A model generated the notes under the pieces. That model did not search any database. It was not told the origin of the DNA and saw only the letters and a list, made by a program, of their open reading frames with translations. DNA of 64,000 nucleotides from Zingiber officinale. Lineage: Eukaryota > Streptophyta > Magnoliopsida > Zingiberales > Zingiberaceae. Made by a program: the position numbers and the translations under genes. The stretch lies in the NCBI RefSeq assembly GCF_018446385.1, contig NC_056001.1:7707600-7771599 (forward strand). Reading direction: 5' to 3'. This document shows positions 61,301 to 64,000 of the stretch, in pieces; positions within the stretch are counted from its first letter, which is position 1, and every line of letters starts with the position of its first letter.

Positions 61301-61989
61301 ATTATCCTTATGAATGTGTGACATTGTTTCATCTTATAGCTGGAATCATTGGCTACCAAAATTGAGACCTTGAACAAGGACAAGGAACATTTGAGGACAA
61401 ATCTTCACACAGCTGAAGAAGAGGTTTGAAATCCCTTCACTTTCTTATTCTCGACCATAAATGATCCTCATCATGGCAAGTAATCTGGTGTTTTACATAT
61501 CATGCAAGGTCAAAATTCTTTTTCAAGAGAACAAAATGCTGGATGAAGAGAACAAGAGGTTGTTGGAATTACTGAAAACAGAGAGGCAGCGCCAAGGATC
61601 CAACAGCCACAAGCGTTCCGCAAGTGCTGCTGCTAAAGTGAGGATAACATAAATCAGAATTTCCTGTCGTAAACACAAACATTGACAAGATTTTAACATA
61701 ATTAAAAATTGGCAAAGTTTAGTCCGGGTGATTCAGTTTTGAAAACAGGCACCGTTTCATCTTGTCCTAGATAATCTCCTGCTACTAAACAATCTGAGAA
61801 TGTTGATGCTTCTTTTTTCTATTTGTTCAGGGTAAACGCAAGTCAAGGCCAAACGATGGCAGTCCTTTCGGGCTAAGGATTGATTTTGAATCGTCAGATT
61901 CATCAAGATTACCATTGTCGCCAATCCATCAGAACTTACCTGAGTCTAGAATGCATAAGAAAGTTCCATCGACCCAATGCTCAAGCTAA
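55335..61989 (+). CDS. Small coiled-coil protein of unknown function
   Basis: Five exons join in phase 0: 55335-55526, 55631-55843, 61340-61423, 61509-61637 and 61831-61989, giving 258 residues. The start MDLSPGTENYIKESIESSLG follows a GC-rich leader. Residues about 30-135 are rich in Glu, Lys, Leu and Arg with heptad-like spacing (LASEDSRNRLQDQ, EERLQD, CDELGKENEELQSRLQD), a long coiled coil; a second coiled-coil part is ENKMLDEENKRLLELLKTER. The C-terminal tail is basic, then Ser-rich (KRKSRPNDG, SSDSSRLPLSP). No catalytic motif, signal peptide or membrane span is seen. I believe it is a conserved plant protein but cannot name it. Intron 2 is 5.5 kb and carries pararetrovirus-like insertions on the same strand. 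Confidence 0.85.
57330..57551 (+). repeat. Tandem leader repeat before the second primer site
   Basis: A unit of about 50-60 bases with cataaaacaccacttaact and tcctacaaattct recurs about three times directly before the primer site at 57539. Inverted copies occur at 56370-56530. Confidence 0.7.
58690..59608 (+). pseudogene. Movement-protein-like fragment of the pararetrovirus-like insertion
   Basis: Two open pieces (58690-59028 and 59039-59608) in different frames form one coding-like region. The first has HNHRHNYIHLGLI followed by a beta-rich stretch and WPNFNITIRD; the second begins near GSFNFQGDNL and ends in a Ser/Lys-rich tail, with a short duplicated motif (TDNLNLM, twice). The overall look is that of the movement proteins of plant pararetroviruses, which form tubules at plasmodesmata. 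The stop and frame change between the pieces, with no remaining replication gene, make it a relic. The family call is tentative. Confidence 0.5.
59611..61339 (+). other. Remainder of intron 2 of the coiled-coil gene
   Basis: AT-rich, T-rich intron sequence ending ttatag. No supported exon or insertion. Confidence 0.5.
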
Positions 61990-64000
61990 GTTATCTCTAA
62001 ACTGACAACCTGTTTGGTGGCCGTGTTGAGATCAACAGTTCTTGTTGTTCTTCTTCTACTGAAAACTGATGGCTTTCATTGCCCATGCTCAATAAAGTCA
62101 GATTGTTTGCTAGCTCCTGACTGTTGACCAAAAAATATCAATGCAATATACTTGGAATCACTTTTTAGGCCGTTGTAAAGACTGAACAAAAGTACTAATT
62201 GCATTGTTCTGATCTATGTTACTATGATAAATATAAGTAGGATAGAAGCAATAGGGATGTAAATAAATTTAGCTTGTTCAAACTTGTTTATTTATTTATC
62301 AAACTTCTTTAACATTGTTTGTTAAAGAATCTATCTAGCTCCATTTTAGCCTAAATTTTTATCGAGCTCAACTAATAATGTTATTGTCCTTGTAAATTAG
62401 GTTGAACTTTTATCTAATGCTATAAAATTTATATTGTTTTTTTTTCTTTTAGCATATTATAAATAATATTTTTAAATTATAATTAAATTTTATACAAATT
62501 AATAAATAAGTTTATTTATAAATTATTTATGAACTTTATTTATAAATAATTTTAATGAATTAGGTTTATTAGTGTTCAAACTTGTGTATTTTATATATTC
62601 TTTTAATACTAATGAATTAAGCTTATTTAGTTCAATTCATTTACAAATTCTAAATTAGGATTAATCAATTTTAAATAAAAAATTTGAATTTAAAATTTAC
62701 AATAGAGTTTGATACTTATTTCCTTAACATTTAAGTCCTTTAGACAAAACATGTTTCTTTGCAAGAAGATAAATGGTATGCTTCTTTTACACTTCCTCAT
62801 CATATAATAAATTTATATAACATCTAAATTCCAATTAAACTAATAAAATATATTTATTATGAATTTTAAAATTTTGTAGCCAGTTTACAAGTTTACAACA
62901 CTTGAATTCAGAATTATCAAATTTATATTTATAAAAAAAATTATAAATGAAAACCAACATCTTGTGACACAAATCGGTAAGCTTGAATCTTTCAATTTTT
63001 CTCTCAATAGCCTATAACCTCTTCACAATTGATAACTAAAATTTGATTCAATTTAAACTTTTATGTTAAACTAACACCACTTAATCTTCGGGCTGATTAA
63101 TCATAAAAATAATCGGTCCGATCTCATAAAAATTTTTCATCAATCATTAAAATAATTATGAAAAATGCTCGCAACGACTTAGCAATTCAACACTTTAGAT
63201 TTATTACTTCACTAAAGAAAAATATCTCATAATACGTCGTAATTAAAAATTAAACCATAAACATTTAAGAGACTTCTAGACTCCCTGCTGCCTTGCCGCT
63301 GGACCCGCGGTTGATTCAATTTAAACTTAAACTATAGATAGTCTAGTTTGAAAGAGTAACGATTCACACCTCATTCCAATTAAGTAGACAATTGAATGCC
63401 ATTAAGTCCTCTTTCTTCTAATAATACTTTTATAGGATAAATTCGAAGTATAATTACATTCAAAAGTTGATCTTTAAATTCATCCTCTTTAAAATTCAAA
63501 TCACGATATTTTTTCTTTTCATTATTATGGTAAGAAGTGACCGTGGCCACATCACGTAGCACTTGCTTCAATTAAATTAAGCAATAGGAGTTCACAAAAT
63601 GGGGGTGTCTGCCCTACCTTTTTCCTTGCAAGCAACCTAATGCCTCTAGCAAAGACCCTTTTTTTTTTTTGTCCTTTCATTGCATTAAAATTGTTAGCTA
63701 AAAGAGAAGAGGAAAAAGATGGCTACACAGGCACCTGCCTCCCCATAAGCATGCGGTTGGACCCCCATGTTTCTTGTCAAAATTATTGAGTAGGGTTGGT
63801 CAAGCCATGAACTAGCTAGCTAGAACGAGTTACTAGTCGAACCAAGAGGGAGGGCACAGATAACAACTGTGTCTACTCATTTTTGTTGCCATAGCTAAGA
63901 TCAACAAGAATTATTGTTATCATCTTAATAATCTCATATTATGATGAAGTGGGTCAGATGAACACTCTTAATAGCATTTTCAGCCAATTTGTTACAGTGA
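61990..64000. other. 3' flank and intergenic DNA, no gene recognised
   Basis: AT-rich throughout. Short open frames, for example 63571-63380 on the minus strand, have no recognisable features. No RNA gene or complete repeat was identified. Confidence 0.45.

Noticed and set aside
63380-63571. 63-codon minus-strand frame near the right edge
   Set aside because: No recognisable features, AT-rich setting, and length within chance expectation.

Overview
The window is plant nuclear DNA, almost certainly from a monocot. Spliced genes with GT-AG introns, Copia-type retrotransposons primed by initiator tRNA-Met and CACTA/MITE debris are all present. The calcium-dependent kinase gene has a very GC-rich first exon and AT-rich later exons, a 5'-3' GC gradient typical of commelinid monocots. 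Zingiberales would fit, but I cannot prove it from this sequence alone.

Layout. Positions 1-9680 are nested retrotransposon debris. Element X (minus strand, cut by the window start) carries a triplicated 3' end of a 'putative plant transposon protein' ORF, an AT-rich array and a gag remnant; a solo LTR (4074-5419) and the 3' end of a second element (7071-9680) sit inside or beside it. At 10556-11345 lies a decayed ARGONAUTE4-type pseudogene (minus). At 12640-13190 is a membrane-protein remnant, and at 13261-13579 a CACTA-like MITE. From 14793 to 24567 runs a NOT2/VIP2-type pseudogene (plus) split inside an exon by element 1 (14987-23743, direct repeat gattt). Element 2 (24765-28657, direct repeat ccacc) follows. 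A fold-back repeat cluster (29355-30165) precedes an unidentified gene (30909 onward), which is interrupted by element 3 (32248-42074, direct repeat caatg). The right third is the ordinary gene space: a NAC transcription factor (47396-48866), a seven-exon calcium-dependent protein kinase (49505-53934) and a five-exon coiled-coil protein (55335-61989). The long second intron of the last gene holds fragments that look like an endogenous pararetrovirus.

How it works together. The retroelements are the most interesting part. Elements X and 1 share one plan: gag, no pol, an AT-rich array, a palindrome cluster plus TATA box, then a spliced ORF of the 'putative plant transposon protein' type. Element 2 is gag only. 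None can reverse transcribe itself, so they would depend on enzymes supplied from elsewhere. In element 1 and in element X the palindrome beside the internal TATA box resembles the palindrome beside the TATA box of the same element's LTR, which suggests an internal LTR-like promoter driving the cargo ORF. The LTR of element 1 also contains five 41-bp units. Each unit is a 7-bp stem with a 19-nt loop, and the two arms change together from unit to unit. A second LTR family and a third fragment show the same kind of matched-arm hairpins.

Limits. Everything was read by eye. Exon borders follow GT-AG, reading phase and remembered family conservation; no alignment or expression data were available.
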